From Streptomyces sp. NTH33 (GTDB taxonomy: Bacteria; Actinomycetota; Actinomycetes; Streptomycetales; Streptomycetaceae), in NCBI RefSeq assembly GCF_003236365.1, contig NZ_POTZ01000006.1:1-41449 (forward strand): a stretch of 41,449 bases of DNA, in the 5' to 3' direction. The notes under the pieces were generated by a model. It was given only the letters and a program-made list of their open reading frames with translations, did no database searches and was not told where the DNA came from. This document shows, one piece after another, positions 32,290 to 40,798 of this stretch; within the stretch, counting starts at the first letter, position 1; every line of letters starts with the position of its first letter. A program made the position numbers and the translations under genes.

Positions 32290-33876
32290 CGGCTTCGGCG
32301 TGGCGTGCGGGGCGCAGGTCACGTCCGCCCGGTCCAGCTCGCCGGTGAGCAGGTAGGCGTCCACCCGGTCGTTGACGCACGGGTTGGCCAGGCCGGTGAC
32401 GCCGTGGGAGCCCGCGTCCTTCTCAGTGATCAGGCGGGAGCCCTTGAAGCGCTTGTGCAGTTCGACGGCGCCGGCGTACGGGGTGGCGGCGTCCCGCGTG
32501 GACTGCACGATCAGCACCGGCGGCAGGCCCTTGCCGGTCTTGACGTCCACCGGGGTCTGCTGCTTGACCGGCCAGGTGGCGCACGGCAGGTTCATCCACG
32601 CGTTGGCCCAGGTCATGAAGGGGGCGGTCTGGTGCAGCCGCGTGTTGTCGCGGTCCCACCTCTGCCAGCTGGTGGGCCACTTGGCGTCGGTGCACTCCAC
32701 GGCCGTGTAGACGGCGTTGCCGTTCTCCGAGGAGATGTTGCCCGCGGTGTCGGACATGTCCGGGGCGGCCGCGTCGATGAGCGCCTGGGTGTCACCGGCG
32801 ACGTACTTGCTGAACACCGTGGCCACCGGCACCCATGCGGAGTCGTAGTACGGGGCGCTCTGGAAGAAGGAGATCAGCTCGTTCGGGCCGACGACTCCGC
32901 CGATGGGGTTCTTCTTGGCGGTGGCGCGCAGCGTCAGCCACTTGTCCTGGACCTCGGCGCGGGTAGTGCCCAGGTGGAAGGCGGCGTCGTTCTTGGCGAC
33001 CCAGTCCTGCCAGTCCTTCCAGCGGACCTCGAAGGCGGTGTTCTGGTTCAGGTTGGCCTGGTACCAGATGTTCTCACGCGCCGGGTTGACGACGCTGTCG
33101 ACGACCATCCGGCGCACGTGGTCCGGGTACATCGTGCCGTAGACGGCGCCGAGGTAGGTGCCGTAGGAGACGCCGAGGAAGTTGAGCTTCTTCTCGCCGA
33201 GCGCGGCGCGGATGACGTCCAGGTCGCGGACGGTGTTCGCGGTGGTCATCTGCTGCAGCATCGTACGGCCGGTGCGCTCGTAGCAGCCCTCGGCGTACTC
33301 GCGGGCCAGCTTGCGCTGGACGCGCTTGTCGGCCTCGGAGTCCGGCACCGGGTCCAGCTTGGGCCCCTTGGCGAACTCCTGCGGGTCCGCGCAGGAGATG
33401 GGCGCCGAGTGGCCGACGCCGCGCGGGTCGAAGCCGACGAAGTCGTAGGCCTTCGCCACGTTGGCCCAGATGGGGTTCTTGGAGGTGACCCGGGTCGGGA
33501 AGCGCAGGCCCGAGCCGCCCGGCCCGCCCGGGTTGTAGAGGAGGGCGCCCTGGCGCTCCTTCTCGGTGCCGGTGTTGCCGATGCGGTCGACGGCGAGCTT
33601 GATCTGCCTGCCGTCCGGCTTGGCGTAGTCGACCGGCACCGAGACCCAGCCGCACTGGATGGCCTTGGCCAGCCCCCAGTCGGCGGGACAGTCCTGCCAG
33701 TCGATCCCGGCCTTGGCGGCGCGCTCGGCGGCGATCGCGGCGCCGCGGGCCTCACGGTCCTGGCCGTGGCGGTTCTCCGCGCCGGCGGCGGGCGTCGCCA
33801 TGGCGCCCGCCATCAGGGTCGCCGTGACCAGCGCGCCGGCCGAACCGAGCGCCATCGCCCGGTTCTTCGGTCTCAT
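32287..33876 (-). CDS. Secreted tripeptidyl aminopeptidase (TAP/SlpD-E family alpha/beta hydrolase)
   Basis: About 529 residues. Residues 1-33 form a Sec-type signal (basic start, ALVTATLMAGAMA core, ATPAAGA cleavage region). The mature protein is a TAP-type alpha/beta hydrolase: oxyanion region NPGGPGGSG (115-123), GFDPRGVGHS, elbow GVSYGT (Ser237), a C-terminal Asp in QSTRDAATPY and His in AGSHGV. Such enzymes remove N-terminal tripeptides from secreted proteins. The ATG at 33876 is preceded by TTGAGGGAC; an in-frame TTG at 33885 with GGGGAGG upstream is nearly as good. The stop codon lies in the last 17-nt tandem repeat. Confidence 0.93.
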   Translation of the reverse strand: MRPKNRAMALGSAGALVTATLMAGAMATPAAGAENRHGQDREARGAAIAAERAAKAGIDWQDCPADWGLAKAIQCGWVSVPVDYAKPDGRQIKLAVDRIGNTGTEKERQGALLYNPGGPGGSGLRFPTRVTSKNPIWANVAKAYDFVGFDPRGVGHSAPISCADPQEFAKGPKLDPVPDSEADKRVQRKLAREYAEGCYERTGRTMLQQMTTANTVRDLDVIRAALGEKKLNFLGVSYGTYLGAVYGTMYPDHVRRMVVDSVVNPARENIWYQANLNQNTAFEVRWKDWQDWVAKNDAAFHLGTTRAEVQDKWLTLRATAKKNPIGGVVGPNELISFFQSAPYYDSAWVPVATVFSKYVAGDTQALIDAAAPDMSDTAGNISSENGNAVYTAVECTDAKWPTSWQRWDRDNTRLHQTAPFMTWANAWMNLPCATWPVKQQTPVDVKTGKGLPPVLIVQSTRDAATPYAGAVELHKRFKGSRLITEKDAGSHGVTGLANPCVNDRVDAYLLTGELDRADVTCAPHATPKP

Positions 33877-34476
33877 GTCCCTCAAGTGGGACCTCCCCGT
33901 ACATCGTTGCGAATTGGGTACGGGGGATCCTTGCGGCTGCGAGGTCCCCGGGAACAGGGGGCGCCGGCCTTCTTTGCCAATCCGATAACCGGCGCGGCGT
34001 GTCCCGCTGAGCGGAGCCCGTGACGTCTGCCACAGCCTGAGGGCACCTCAGGTCCGGCACCCGGTCGTCCTGCTGTGGAGTGCCGGACGGTGAACGGTGT
34101 ACGACATCGCGTCACCGTGCTGCTGTACGGCAAGAGTTGACGCATCTCCAGAAACCGTTCGCCGTCAGCGAGAACAAGCCCTGCGGTGTGAGCCGGAACG
34201 GACCAAATGACGTACCTCCTTTCGGGTAGGTTCACCTCCTTTTCCGAGGTCCTTCCGGTTGCACGACACGCTTCCCCGGATGGCGGAGTGAGGCGCTCCG
34301 GCGCTGGTCCGGGAGTCGTCACCGGAGGAGACGGCTACTCGAACGCGGGGGTGTTCACCCGAACGGCTGAGTGGTGAGTAACAACACAAATCTCCGGTTC
34401 CGTTGGGATTTTCGGACATGCGTGGGTGAAGATCCGTGTCTGACGACAAGCCCCCGCCACCGCGGCGGGGCGGTCC
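33877..34476. other. 600-bp divergent intergenic region
   Basis: Lies between the TAP-peptidase gene (minus) and the riboswitch/NlpC gene (plus). On the minus strand it contains two strong Shine-Dalgarno-like sequences in tandem (AAAAGGAGG at about 34225-34234 and AAAGGAGGT at 34214-34222), the second ahead of a 13-codon reading frame. A 146-codon minus-strand frame across the region is not protein-like enough to call. Confidence 0.5.
34165..34206 (-). CDS. Putative 13-residue leader peptide upstream of the TAP peptidase
   Basis: TTG at 34206 follows a perfect AAAGGAGGT (34214-34222) with ideal 7-nt spacing and opens a reading frame encoding (M)VRSGSHRRACSR, then TGA. It lies 289 bp upstream of the peptidase start. 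The size and Arg/Cys-rich composition recall regulatory leader peptides, but translation is unproven. Confidence 0.3.
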   Translation of the reverse strand: MVRSGSHRRACSR

Positions 34477-34683
34477 GGGCGGACGCCGAATCCTGCCGCC
34501 ACCCGGACGACCGGTCGACGGAAGTGGATCGGCAGGAGTGGAGGACCCAAGCACGACGGGTCGCCGGAACGGCCACACCATGGCCGGCCCGAGCAGCCCT
34601 TGGGGTGAAGCCGCGACAACGCGGCCGGGCAACTTCGCCAGCCCGAATCCGACAGGTCATCCTTCACAGGCGGCTGACGAAGG
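34477..34683 (+). promoter_or_regulatory. ydaO/yuaA-type c-di-AMP riboswitch upstream of the NlpC/P60 gene
   Basis: The conserved ydaO blocks are present in order: GCCGAATCCTGCCGCC (34485-34500), GGAGGACCCAA (about 34540-34550), TTGGGGTGAAGCCGC (34600-34614), and GGGCAACTTCGCC then GCCCGAATCCGACAGGTCAT (34627-34660). In Streptomyces this riboswitch class typically precedes cell-wall hydrolase genes, as here. Just 3', CCTTC (34661-34665) can pair with GAAGG (34679-34683), which overlaps the ribosome-binding site of the gene. That suggests control by sequestering the RBS, though termination control is also possible. Confidence 0.93.
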
Positions 34684-34690
34684 GTTGCGC

Positions 34691-35164
34691 ATGACCACGC
34701 TCAATCGTGTCCCGTCGCTGATGGCCCGGGCCGGCACGGCCTCGGCCCTGACCCTGGCCGCCGTGGGCGGCTCGCTCGTGGTTCCCGGCATGGCCTCCGA
34801 GGCCGCGGCCGCGACACCGGCCAAGAAGGCGCTTCACATCGCGGCGTCCAAGAAGGGCGCCCCCTACCAGTGGGGCGGCACCGGGCCGCGGAGGTTCGAC
34901 TGCTCCGGCCTCACGCTGTACTCGTTCAAGAAGGCGGGCAAGAAGCTGCCCCGCACGGCGGCCCAGCAGTACAACAAGACCCGCCACATCTCCGCGAAGA
35001 ACCGCCGGGCCGGAGACCTGGTGTTCTTCCACTCGGGCTCGAACGTCTACCACGTCGGCATCTACGCCGGCGGGGGCAAGATCTGGCACGCCCCGAAGAC
35101 CGGGGACGTGGTGAAGCTGCAGAAGATCTGGACGAAGAGCGTCTGGTACGGCCGGGTCCGCTGA
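34691..35164 (+). CDS. Secreted NlpC/P60 cell-wall hydrolase
   Basis: 157 residues: a signal peptide (residues 1 to about 41, hydrophobic core SALTLAAVGGSLVVPGMA, cleavage near AAAA) followed by a compact NlpC/P60 domain with catalytic Cys71 (FDCSGLT), His121 (VYHVGIY) and His133 (WHAPKTG). Such enzymes cleave peptide stems of peptidoglycan, for example the D-Glu to diamino acid bond. No LysM, SH3 or coiled-coil domain is attached. The ATG at 34691 is 7 nt after GAAGGG. The preceding c-di-AMP riboswitch links its production to osmotic/wall and developmental signalling. Confidence 0.95.
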   Translation: MTTLNRVPSLMARAGTASALTLAAVGGSLVVPGMASEAAAATPAKKALHIAASKKGAPYQWGGTGPRRFDCSGLTLYSFKKAGKKLPRTAAQQYNKTRHISAKNRRAGDLVFFHSGSNVYHVGIYAGGGKIWHAPKTGDVVKLQKIWTKSVWYGRVR

Positions 35165-35168
35165 CCCG

Positions 35169-35212
35169 CCCGGGGCGGTGGCGGCACCCTGAGGCGCCGT
35201 CACCGCCCCGGG
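35169..35212. terminator. Bidirectional terminator between convergent genes
   Basis: Perfect outer stem CCCGGGGCGGTG (35169-35180) / CACCGCCCCGGG (35201-35212) with additional inner pairing, between the NlpC and ATPase genes. Confidence 0.88.
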
Positions 35213-35223
35213 CCCCGCACGCG

Positions 35224-35682
35224 CTACGGTTCCCGCCGTCCCGTGGCCGTGACCGGCCGGGCCGGGACCGTCCACGGAAGCTCGACGCAGACCGTCTTGC
35301 CGCCCTCCCGGGTCGGCCGCACCGTCAGTCTGCCGCCGCACTCGGCGGTGAGCCACCGGATGATCACCATGCCCCGGCCGTTGTCCTGCTGGACGGCGGC
35401 CGGCAGTCGTTTCGGGAACCTCGGGTGGCTGTCGGTCACCCCGATACGCAGGTGCTCGTCACGCACGAGGACGAGGTCCACCGTGAAGGTGGGTGACTGC
35501 CCGAGGGTGTGCTGTACGACGTTGGTGGCGAGCTCGGAGACGATGAGCCGGATGGTCTCGACGGTGTCCGTGTCCGGCGGCAGGCCCCACTCCTCGAGGG
35601 TGCCCACCACGTAACCGCGGGCCGCGGAGACCGAGGCGGGATCGCTCGGCAGAGTGACGGATGCTTCCAGACGGTCTGCCAT
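35224..35682 (-). CDS. ATP-binding regulator (HATPase_c, anti-sigma factor-like kinase)
   Basis: 152 residues with a GHKL ATPase fold: N-box IVSELATNVVQHT (E50, N54), GVTDSHPR (G1-type) and NGRGMVII (G2). Streptomyces encode dozens of such small SpoIIAB/RsbW-like proteins next to XRE/DUF397 pairs. They may phosphorylate or bind partner regulators, but direct targets are mostly unknown. The ATG at 35682 (MADRLEAS) is chosen; the frame continues upstream to 36018 but enters the divergent promoter region. Divergent from the XRE gene, with a 225-bp shared regulatory region containing an AT-rich palindrome. Confidence 0.9.
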   Translation of the reverse strand: MADRLEASVTLPSDPASVSAARGYVVGTLEEWGLPPDTDTVETIRLIVSELATNVVQHTLGQSPTFTVDLVLVRDEHLRIGVTDSHPRFPKRLPAAVQQDNGRGMVIIRWLTAECGGRLTVRPTREGGKTVCVELPWTVPARPVTATGRREP

Positions 35683-35806
35683 GGCGACGTCGTCCCTTTC
35701 CCAGGGGATCGCAGTCCGACACGGAGCGGATGGTTCGAGTACGGTCCCGGACTGGTGCTTCGCCGCCAGACTGCCACCACCGCGCCGGTCCCGCGTGGCG
35801 ATCCAC

Positions 35807-35824
35807 CAGATATGCATATATCTG
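35807..35824. promoter_or_regulatory. AT-rich palindrome in the divergent ATPase/XRE promoter region
   Basis: CAGATAT-GCAT-ATATCTG, a perfect 7-bp inverted repeat with a 4-nt centre, 84 bp before the XRE start and 125 bp before the ATPase start. It is the most AT-rich patch of the area. Likely the operator of the adjacent XRE regulator (inference). Confidence 0.5.
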
Positions 35825-35907
35825 TCGCCCGATGCGGTGAACTCTGCGACGACAGACCGTATGTGAAACGGGTCGTGTGGAGCGTTCGGAGGAGTGAGGA
35901 GCAGTCC

Positions 35908-36768
35908 ATGCAGCACGGTCCCGCGGTACGCCGCCGGAAACTGGGCGCCGAACTGCGCACGCTGCGCACCGGAGCGGGTCTCACCAGCGGTCAGGCGGCC
36001 CGGCTGGTGGGCTGGCACCAGTCGAAGGTCAGCCGGATCGAGACCGGCGCCAGTGGGGTGAAACCGGCCGATGTGCGGTTACTCCTGGACGCGTACGCCG
36101 TCCAGGACTCCCAACTGCGCGAGTTGCTGATGGTGTTGGCGGGGCTGGACGACGACGGCGGCCGGCACAACTGGTGGCACGCCTACCGTGGCGTACTGCC
36201 GCCGACCTACCGGGACTTCATCAGCCTGGAGTCGCAGGCGAGCGGGATGCGCACACTGGAGACCTCGGTCGTCCCCGGACTGCTGCAGACCCCCGAGTAC
36301 GCGCGCGCGGTCACCCGGGCCGCCGTGGACGGGCTCGACGGCGACCGGCTGGACACGCTGGTGGAGGTGCGGCTGGCCCGCCAGGACGTGCTGCGCGCGC
36401 ATCCGCCGCTGAAGCTGGACGCGGTGCTGGACGAGGCCGTGCTGCGCCGGGAGGTCGGCGGGCCCGAAGTGATGGCACGGCAGCTGGAGCGGCTGACGGA
36501 GGCGGCGCTGCTGCCCCAAGTGCGGCTCCAGGTACTGCCGTTCGCCGCCGGGGAGCACATCGGCGTCACCGGGCCCTTCGTCATCTTCTCCTTTTCGAAC
36601 GCCTCTGATCTCGACGTGGTGGTCATCGACCACTTGACGAGTAGCCTCCACCTCGAACGGAAAGAAGACCTGGAGGCCTACACCGAGGCCTTCGACACTC
36701 TTCGGAGCCACGCTCTTCCGCCCGAGGACTCGTTGGATTTCATCGCCCGGTTGCGCCGGGACACCTGA
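35908..36768 (+). CDS. XRE-family regulator (HTH plus DUF5753), WhiJ-like, with a TTA codon
   Basis: 286 residues. An N-terminal XRE helix-turn-helix (about 9-65: LGAELRTLRTGAGLTSGQAA, then WHQSKVSRIETG) is followed by a DUF5753 sensor-like domain (about 95-280: SVVPGLLQTPEYARA, PFAAGEHIGVTGPFVIFSF, DVVVIDH). This is the WhiJ-like class that partners with DUF397 proteins and controls development or antibiotic production in Streptomyces. Codon 58 (36079-36081) is TTA, implying bldA-dependent synthesis. The ATG at 35908 is preceded by GGAGTGAGGAG. The DUF397 gene follows 34 bp later and the ATPase gene is divergent. Confidence 0.94.
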   Translation: MQHGPAVRRRKLGAELRTLRTGAGLTSGQAARLVGWHQSKVSRIETGASGVKPADVRLLLDAYAVQDSQLRELLMVLAGLDDDGGRHNWWHAYRGVLPPTYRDFISLESQASGMRTLETSVVPGLLQTPEYARAVTRAAVDGLDGDRLDTLVEVRLARQDVLRAHPPLKLDAVLDEAVLRREVGGPEVMARQLERLTEAALLPQVRLQVLPFAAGEHIGVTGPFVIFSFSNASDLDVVVIDHLTSSLHLERKEDLEAYTEAFDTLRSHALPPEDSLDFIARLRRDT

Positions 36769-36802
36769 CGGCGCGCCACCGCTCACCACGTAAGGAGGCA
36801 CC

Positions 36803-37033
36803 ATGTCCGCTCTGCCTCGGCACGTACCTTCCCGCACCGATCTGCACGGCGTGCACTGGCTGCGCAGCAGCTACAGCACCGGAGCCAACAACTGCGTCGA
36901 GACGGCCCGGCCGGCCACGGGACCCTGGGCCGGGCTGCTCGCCGTACGCGACTCCAAGGACCCGGCCGGGCCGGCGCTGCTCTTCTCCCCCGGAAGCTGG
37001 ACGGCCTTCACGGCCGCGGCGCACGGTCTCTGA
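36803..37033 (+). CDS. DUF397 protein (partner of the XRE regulator)
   Basis: 76 residues with the DUF397 pattern: HWLRSSYSTGANNCVE, then LLAVRDSKDPAGPALLFSP, then WTAFT. Small DUF397 proteins relate to the S. coelicolor WhiJ/BldB system, in which they modulate the adjacent XRE repressor. A perfect AAGGAGG lies 5 nt before the ATG. It ends the plus-strand regulatory operon; bioF is convergent 53 bp downstream. Confidence 0.93.
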   Translation: MSALPRHVPSRTDLHGVHWLRSSYSTGANNCVETARPATGPWAGLLAVRDSKDPAGPALLFSPGSWTAFTAAAHGL

Positions 37034-37086
37034 CGCACGATCCGGTCAGTTCCGCATCCGGCGACGCACGGCCGTGTCACGCCGAC

Positions 37087-38214
37087 TCATGGCCGCGTTT
37101 CGCCGATCACCCGTACAGCGCGTTCGATCTGCGCCCCGGAGAGGTCCGCGCGGGCGGTCAGCCGCAGCCGTGAGATGCCGTCGGGCACGGAAGGAGGACG
37201 GAAGCAGCCCACGGCCAGCCCGGCCGCACGGCAGTCGGCCGCCCAGCGCACGGCCTCCTCCGGGGACGGCGCGCGCACCGAGACCACCGCGGCGTCCGGG
37301 CGTACCGCCTCCAGACCCGCGGCGGTCAGGCGCGCGTGGAGTTCGTCCGCCACCTCACGCGCGCGTGCCGCTCGCTCCGGTTCGCGGCGCAGTAGCCTCA
37401 GCGCCGCCAGGGCCGCCCCCGCGGCCGCGGGGGCGAGGCCCGTGTCGAAGATGAACGTCCGGGCCGCGTTGACCAGGTGCTCGATCACCCGCGCGGGCCC
37501 GAGGACGGCCCCGCCCTGGCTGCCGAGCGACTTCGACAGCGTGGCGGTGACGACCACGTCGCCGGCGCCCGTCAGCCCCGCCGCGTGCGCGGCACCGCGG
37601 CCGCCGGCGCCCAGCACGCCCAGCCCGTGGGCGTCGTCGACGACGAGACCGGCGCCGTGCTCCCGGCAGGCCGCGGCGAGCTCCGCCAGCGGGGCGGCGT
37701 CGCCGTCGACCGAGAACACCGTGTCGGAGACGAGGACCGCCGGGCCCTCGTGGGCGCCGAGCGCCTTGCGCACGGCCTCCGGGTCGGCGTGCCCGACGAC
37801 CTGCGTGGTGCCCCGGGCCAGCCGGCAGCCGTCGATGAGCGAGGCGTGGTTGCCCGCGTCGGAGACGATGAGCGAGCCGTGCGGGGCGAGCGCGGTGACC
37901 GCGGCGAGGTTGGCGGCGTATCCGGAGGAGAAGACCAGCGCCGCCTCGAAGCCGCAGAAGCCGGCCAGCTCGCGCTCCAGTTCGGCGTGCAGCTCGGTGG
38001 TGCCGGTGACCAGCCGGGAGCCGGTCGAGCCGCCGCCCCAGGTGCGCGCCGCGTCCGCGGCCCCCGCCGTGACCTCCGGGTGGCGGGCCAGCCCCAGGTA
38101 GTCGTTGCTCGCGAGGTCCAGCAGCGGCGACCCGGCCGGGCGGGGCCGCAGCGTCCGTACGAGCCCGGCCCGGCGGCGCGCCTCGGCCTGCTCCTCGATC
38201 CAGCCGAACGCCAT
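37087..38214 (-). CDS. bioF: 8-amino-7-oxononanoate synthase (biotin synthesis)
   Basis: 375 residues of a class II-fold PLP enzyme of the alpha-oxoamine synthase family. Visible: [28 protein letters not shown], the [10 protein letters not shown] cofactor-binding Asp/His region, and [12 protein letters not shown] with Lys228 as the internal aldimine. It joins pimeloyl thioester and L-alanine to form 8-amino-7-oxononanoate (KAPA), the substrate chain for BioA. The ATG at 38214 has GGAGG 5 nt upstream. Divergent from bioB-bioA-bioD, so the whole late pathway is present, sharing a 167-bp control region. Confidence 0.95.
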   Translation of the reverse strand: MAFGWIEEQAEARRRAGLVRTLRPRPAGSPLLDLASNDYLGLARHPEVTAGAADAARTWGGGSTGSRLVTGTTELHAELERELAGFCGFEAALVFSSGYAANLAAVTALAPHGSLIVSDAGNHASLIDGCRLARGTTQVVGHADPEAVRKALGAHEGPAVLVSDTVFSVDGDAAPLAELAAACREHGAGLVVDDAHGLGVLGAGGRGAAHAAGLTGAGDVVVTATLSKSLGSQGGAVLGPARVIEHLVNAARTFIFDTGLAPAAAGAALAALRLLRREPERAARAREVADELHARLTAAGLEAVRPDAAVVSVRAPSPEEAVRWAADCRAAGLAVGCFRPPSVPDGISRLRLTARADLSGAQIERAVRVIGETRP

Positions 38215-38296
38215 GGGTCCTCCGGGGCTTTTGTCAGCAGTGCACAGACCCTAGCGGGCGGCGCGAAGACCCTATCCGCGGGACCATCCGTCCAGA

Positions 38297-38328
38297 GTGT
38301 GGCAATACCCACACGTCAATGCGTGTGG
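38297..38328. promoter_or_regulatory. Overlapping palindromes in the bioF-bioB divergent promoter
   Basis: GTGTGG-N6-CCACAC (38297-38314) overlaps CCACACG-N6-CGTGTGG (38309-38328); both are perfect and share the middle half-site, so three half-sites recur with a 12-13-bp period. The position between divergent biotin genes suggests a biotin-responsive operator. It does not resemble the BioQ site pattern or the E. coli BirA site that I know. Confidence 0.55.
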
Positions 38329-38381
38329 AGTTGTGCAGACTCTCCTTGGCCCAGGACGGACGCGTAGGACAGGATCGACTC

Positions 38382-39515
38382 ATGGACCTGCTGAACACGC
38401 TGGTGGACAAGGGGCTTCGGCGCGAGTCGCCGACCCGGGAGGAAGCTCTGGCCGTGCTGGCCACCTCCGACGACGACCTGCTCGACGTGGTGGCCGCGGC
38501 CGGAAAGGTGCGCCGCCACTGGTTCGGCCGGCGCGTGAAGCTCAACTATCTCGTCAACCTCAAGTCCGGCCTGTGCCCCGAGGACTGCTCCTACTGCTCC
38601 CAGCGGCTCGGCTCGAAGGCCGACATCCTCAAGTACACCTGGCTCAAGCCCGACGACGCGTCGAAGGCCGCGGCCGCCGGGCTGGCCGGCGGCGCCAAGC
38701 GGGTCTGCCTGGTGGCGAGCGGGCGCGGCCCGACGGACCGTGACGTGGACCGGGTCTCGGAGACCATCAAGGCCATCAAGGAGCAGAACGAGGGCGTCGA
38801 GGTGTGCGCCTGCCTCGGGCTGCTCTCCGACGGCCAGGCCGAGCGGCTGCGGGAGGCCGGGGCCGACGCCTACAACCACAACCTCAACACCTCCGAGGCG
38901 ACGTACGGCGACATCACCTCCACCCACACCTACGCCGACCGGGTGGACACGGTGAACAAGGCGCACGCGGCCGGGCTGTCCGCCTGCTCCGGGCTCATCG
39001 CCGGAATGGGCGAGAGCGACGAGGACCTGGTCGACGTGGTCTTCTCGCTGCGCGAGCTGGACCCCGACTCCGTTCCGGTGAACTTCCTGATCCCGTTCGA
39101 GGGCACGCCGCTCGCCAAGGAGTGGAACCTGACCCCGCAGCGCTGCCTGCGGATCCTGGCGATGGTGCGGTTCGTCTGCCCGGACGTGGAGGTGCGGATC
39201 GCGGGCGGCCGTGAGGTGCACCTGCGCGCGATGCAGCCGCTCGCCCTGCACCTGGCCAACTCGATCTTCCTCGGCGACTACCTGACCAGCGAGGGCCAGG
39301 CCGGCAAGGCCGACCTGGAGATGATCGCGGACGCCGGGTTCGAGGTGGAGGGCGCGGACCAGGTGACGCTGCCGGAGCACCGGACCTCCGGGGGCTGTCA
39401 CGGCGGCGGGTGCGGAACCTCCGCGGACCCCGCCCCTTCGGCGAACGAGCCGCGCACGGACCTCGTCGCCGTACGCCGCCGGGGCGCCGGAACGGACGTC
39501 GCACCCAATGCCTGA
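38382..39515 (+). CDS. bioB: Biotin synthase
   Basis: 377 residues, radical SAM. The SAM [4Fe-4S] motif is C65-P-E-D-C69-S-Y-C72, and the BioB signatures [17 protein letters not shown] and RIAGGRE are present. It inserts sulphur into dethiobiotin. The C-terminus carries an extra 45-residue tail with a HGGGCG Cys/His/Gly-rich patch, of unknown purpose, common in actinobacterial BioB. The ATG at 38382 is preferred over the longer frame from 38319, which enters the operator region. The stop overlaps bioA by 8 bp. Confidence 0.97.
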   Translation: MDLLNTLVDKGLRRESPTREEALAVLATSDDDLLDVVAAAGKVRRHWFGRRVKLNYLVNLKSGLCPEDCSYCSQRLGSKADILKYTWLKPDDASKAAAAGLAGGAKRVCLVASGRGPTDRDVDRVSETIKAIKEQNEGVEVCACLGLLSDGQAERLREAGADAYNHNLNTSEATYGDITSTHTYADRVDTVNKAHAAGLSACSGLIAGMGESDEDLVDVVFSLRELDPDSVPVNFLIPFEGTPLAKEWNLTPQRCLRILAMVRFVCPDVEVRIAGGREVHLRAMQPLALHLANSIFLGDYLTSEGQAGKADLEMIADAGFEVEGADQVTLPEHRTSGGCHGGGCGTSADPAPSANEPRTDLVAVRRRGAGTDVAPNA

Positions 39516-40797
39516 CCTGTCCGGCCCGGGCGTGCCCGAGCTGCTGGAGCTCGACCGGCGGCACGTGTGGCACCCGTACGGGCCCATGCCCGGCCGCCGG
39601 GAACCGCTCGTCGTGGAGTCGGCGAGCGGGGTGCGGCTCAGACTCGCGGACGGCTCGGGCGAACTGGTCGACGGCATGTCGTCGTGGTGGGCGGCGATCC
39701 ACGGCTACAACCACCCGGTGCTGAACGAGGCCGCGCGGGAGCAGCTGGCGCGGATGAGCCACGTGATGTTCGGCGGGCTCACGCACGAGCCCGCCGTCCG
39801 GCTCGCGAAGCTCCTTGTCGACATGTCACCCGAGGGTCTGGAGCACGTGTTCCTCGCCGACTCCGGTTCGGTGTCGGTCGAGGTCGCGGTCAAGATGTGC
39901 CTGCAGTACTGGCGCTCGCTCGGCCGCCCGGACAAGCGGCGCCTGCTGACCTGGCGGGGCGGCTACCACGGCGACACCTGGCAGCCGATGTCCGTGTGCG
40001 ACCCCGAGGGCGGGATGCACGAGCTGTGGTCCGGTGTGCTGCCTCGTCAGGTCTTCGCGGACGCGCCGCCGGCCGAGTACGAGGAGGCGTACGCCGGCCA
40101 TCTGCGGGAGACGGTCGAACGGCACGCCGGTGAACTGGCCGCCGTGATCGTCGAACCGGTGGTGCAGGGCGCGGGCGGGATGCGGTTCCACTCCCCCGCC
40201 TATCTGAGGGTGTTGCGCGAGGTGTGCGACGCCCACGAGGTGCTGCTGGTGTTCGACGAGATCGCGACCGGGTTCGGGCGCACCGGCGCGCTGTTCGCGG
40301 CGGAGCACGCCGCCGTGACGCCGGATGTGATGTGTGTGGGCAAGGCGCTGACCGGCGGCTATCTGACGATGGCGGCGACGTTGTGCACGGCGCGGGTGGC
40401 GGACGGGATCTCGCGGGGCGAGGTGCCGGTGCTGGCGCACGGGCCGACGTTCATGGGCAACCCGCTGGCGGCGGCCGTGGCGTGCGCGTCGATCGGGCTG
40501 CTGCTGGGCCAGGACTGGCTCGCGGAGGTCAAGCGGATCGAGGCGGGGCTGCGGGAGGGGCTGGCCCCGGCGGCGGAGCTGCCCGGGGTGCGGGACGTGC
40601 GGGTCCTGGGCGCCATCGGTGTGGTCCAGCTCGACCGTCCGGTGGACATGGCGGCGGCGACGCGGGCGGCCGTGCGCGAGGGCGTGTGGCTGCGGCCGTT
40701 CCGGGACCTGGTGTACACGATGCCGCCGTACGTCACCGGGGAGGCGGATGTGGCACGGATCGCGCGCGCGGTGTGCGCGGCGGCGCGGGAGGGTTGA
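39508..40797 (+). CDS. bioA: Adenosylmethionine-8-amino-7-oxononanoate aminotransferase
   Basis: 429 residues, class III aminotransferase fold: HVWHPYGPM near the N-terminus, [13 protein letters not shown], the [11 protein letters not shown] cofactor-Asp motif, and Lys279 in [12 protein letters not shown] as PLP Schiff-base lysine. Converts KAPA to 7,8-diaminopelargonate with SAM as amino donor. Starts 8 bp inside bioB and ends 1 bp before bioD, so the three genes form a tightly coupled operon. Confidence 0.97.
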   Translation: MPDLSGPGVPELLELDRRHVWHPYGPMPGRREPLVVESASGVRLRLADGSGELVDGMSSWWAAIHGYNHPVLNEAAREQLARMSHVMFGGLTHEPAVRLAKLLVDMSPEGLEHVFLADSGSVSVEVAVKMCLQYWRSLGRPDKRRLLTWRGGYHGDTWQPMSVCDPEGGMHELWSGVLPRQVFADAPPAEYEEAYAGHLRETVERHAGELAAVIVEPVVQGAGGMRFHSPAYLRVLREVCDAHEVLLVFDEIATGFGRTGALFAAEHAAVTPDVMCVGKALTGGYLTMAATLCTARVADGISRGEVPVLAHGPTFMGNPLAAAVACASIGLLLGQDWLAEVKRIEAGLREGLAPAAELPGVRDVRVLGAIGVVQLDRPVDMAAATRAAVREGVWLRPFRDLVYTMPPYVTGEADVARIARAVCAAAREG

Positions 40798-40798
40798 G

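Noticed and set aside
33882..34322. 146-codon minus-strand frame upstream of the TAP peptidase
   Set aside because: No known domain and no well-spaced start codon; only the short SD-TTG frame inside the region seemed worth noting.
38215..38381. BioQ or BirA operator between bioF and bioB
   Set aside because: I could not find a TGAAC-type BioQ half-site pair or a BirA-like TTGTAAACC; only the GTGTGG palindromes are present.
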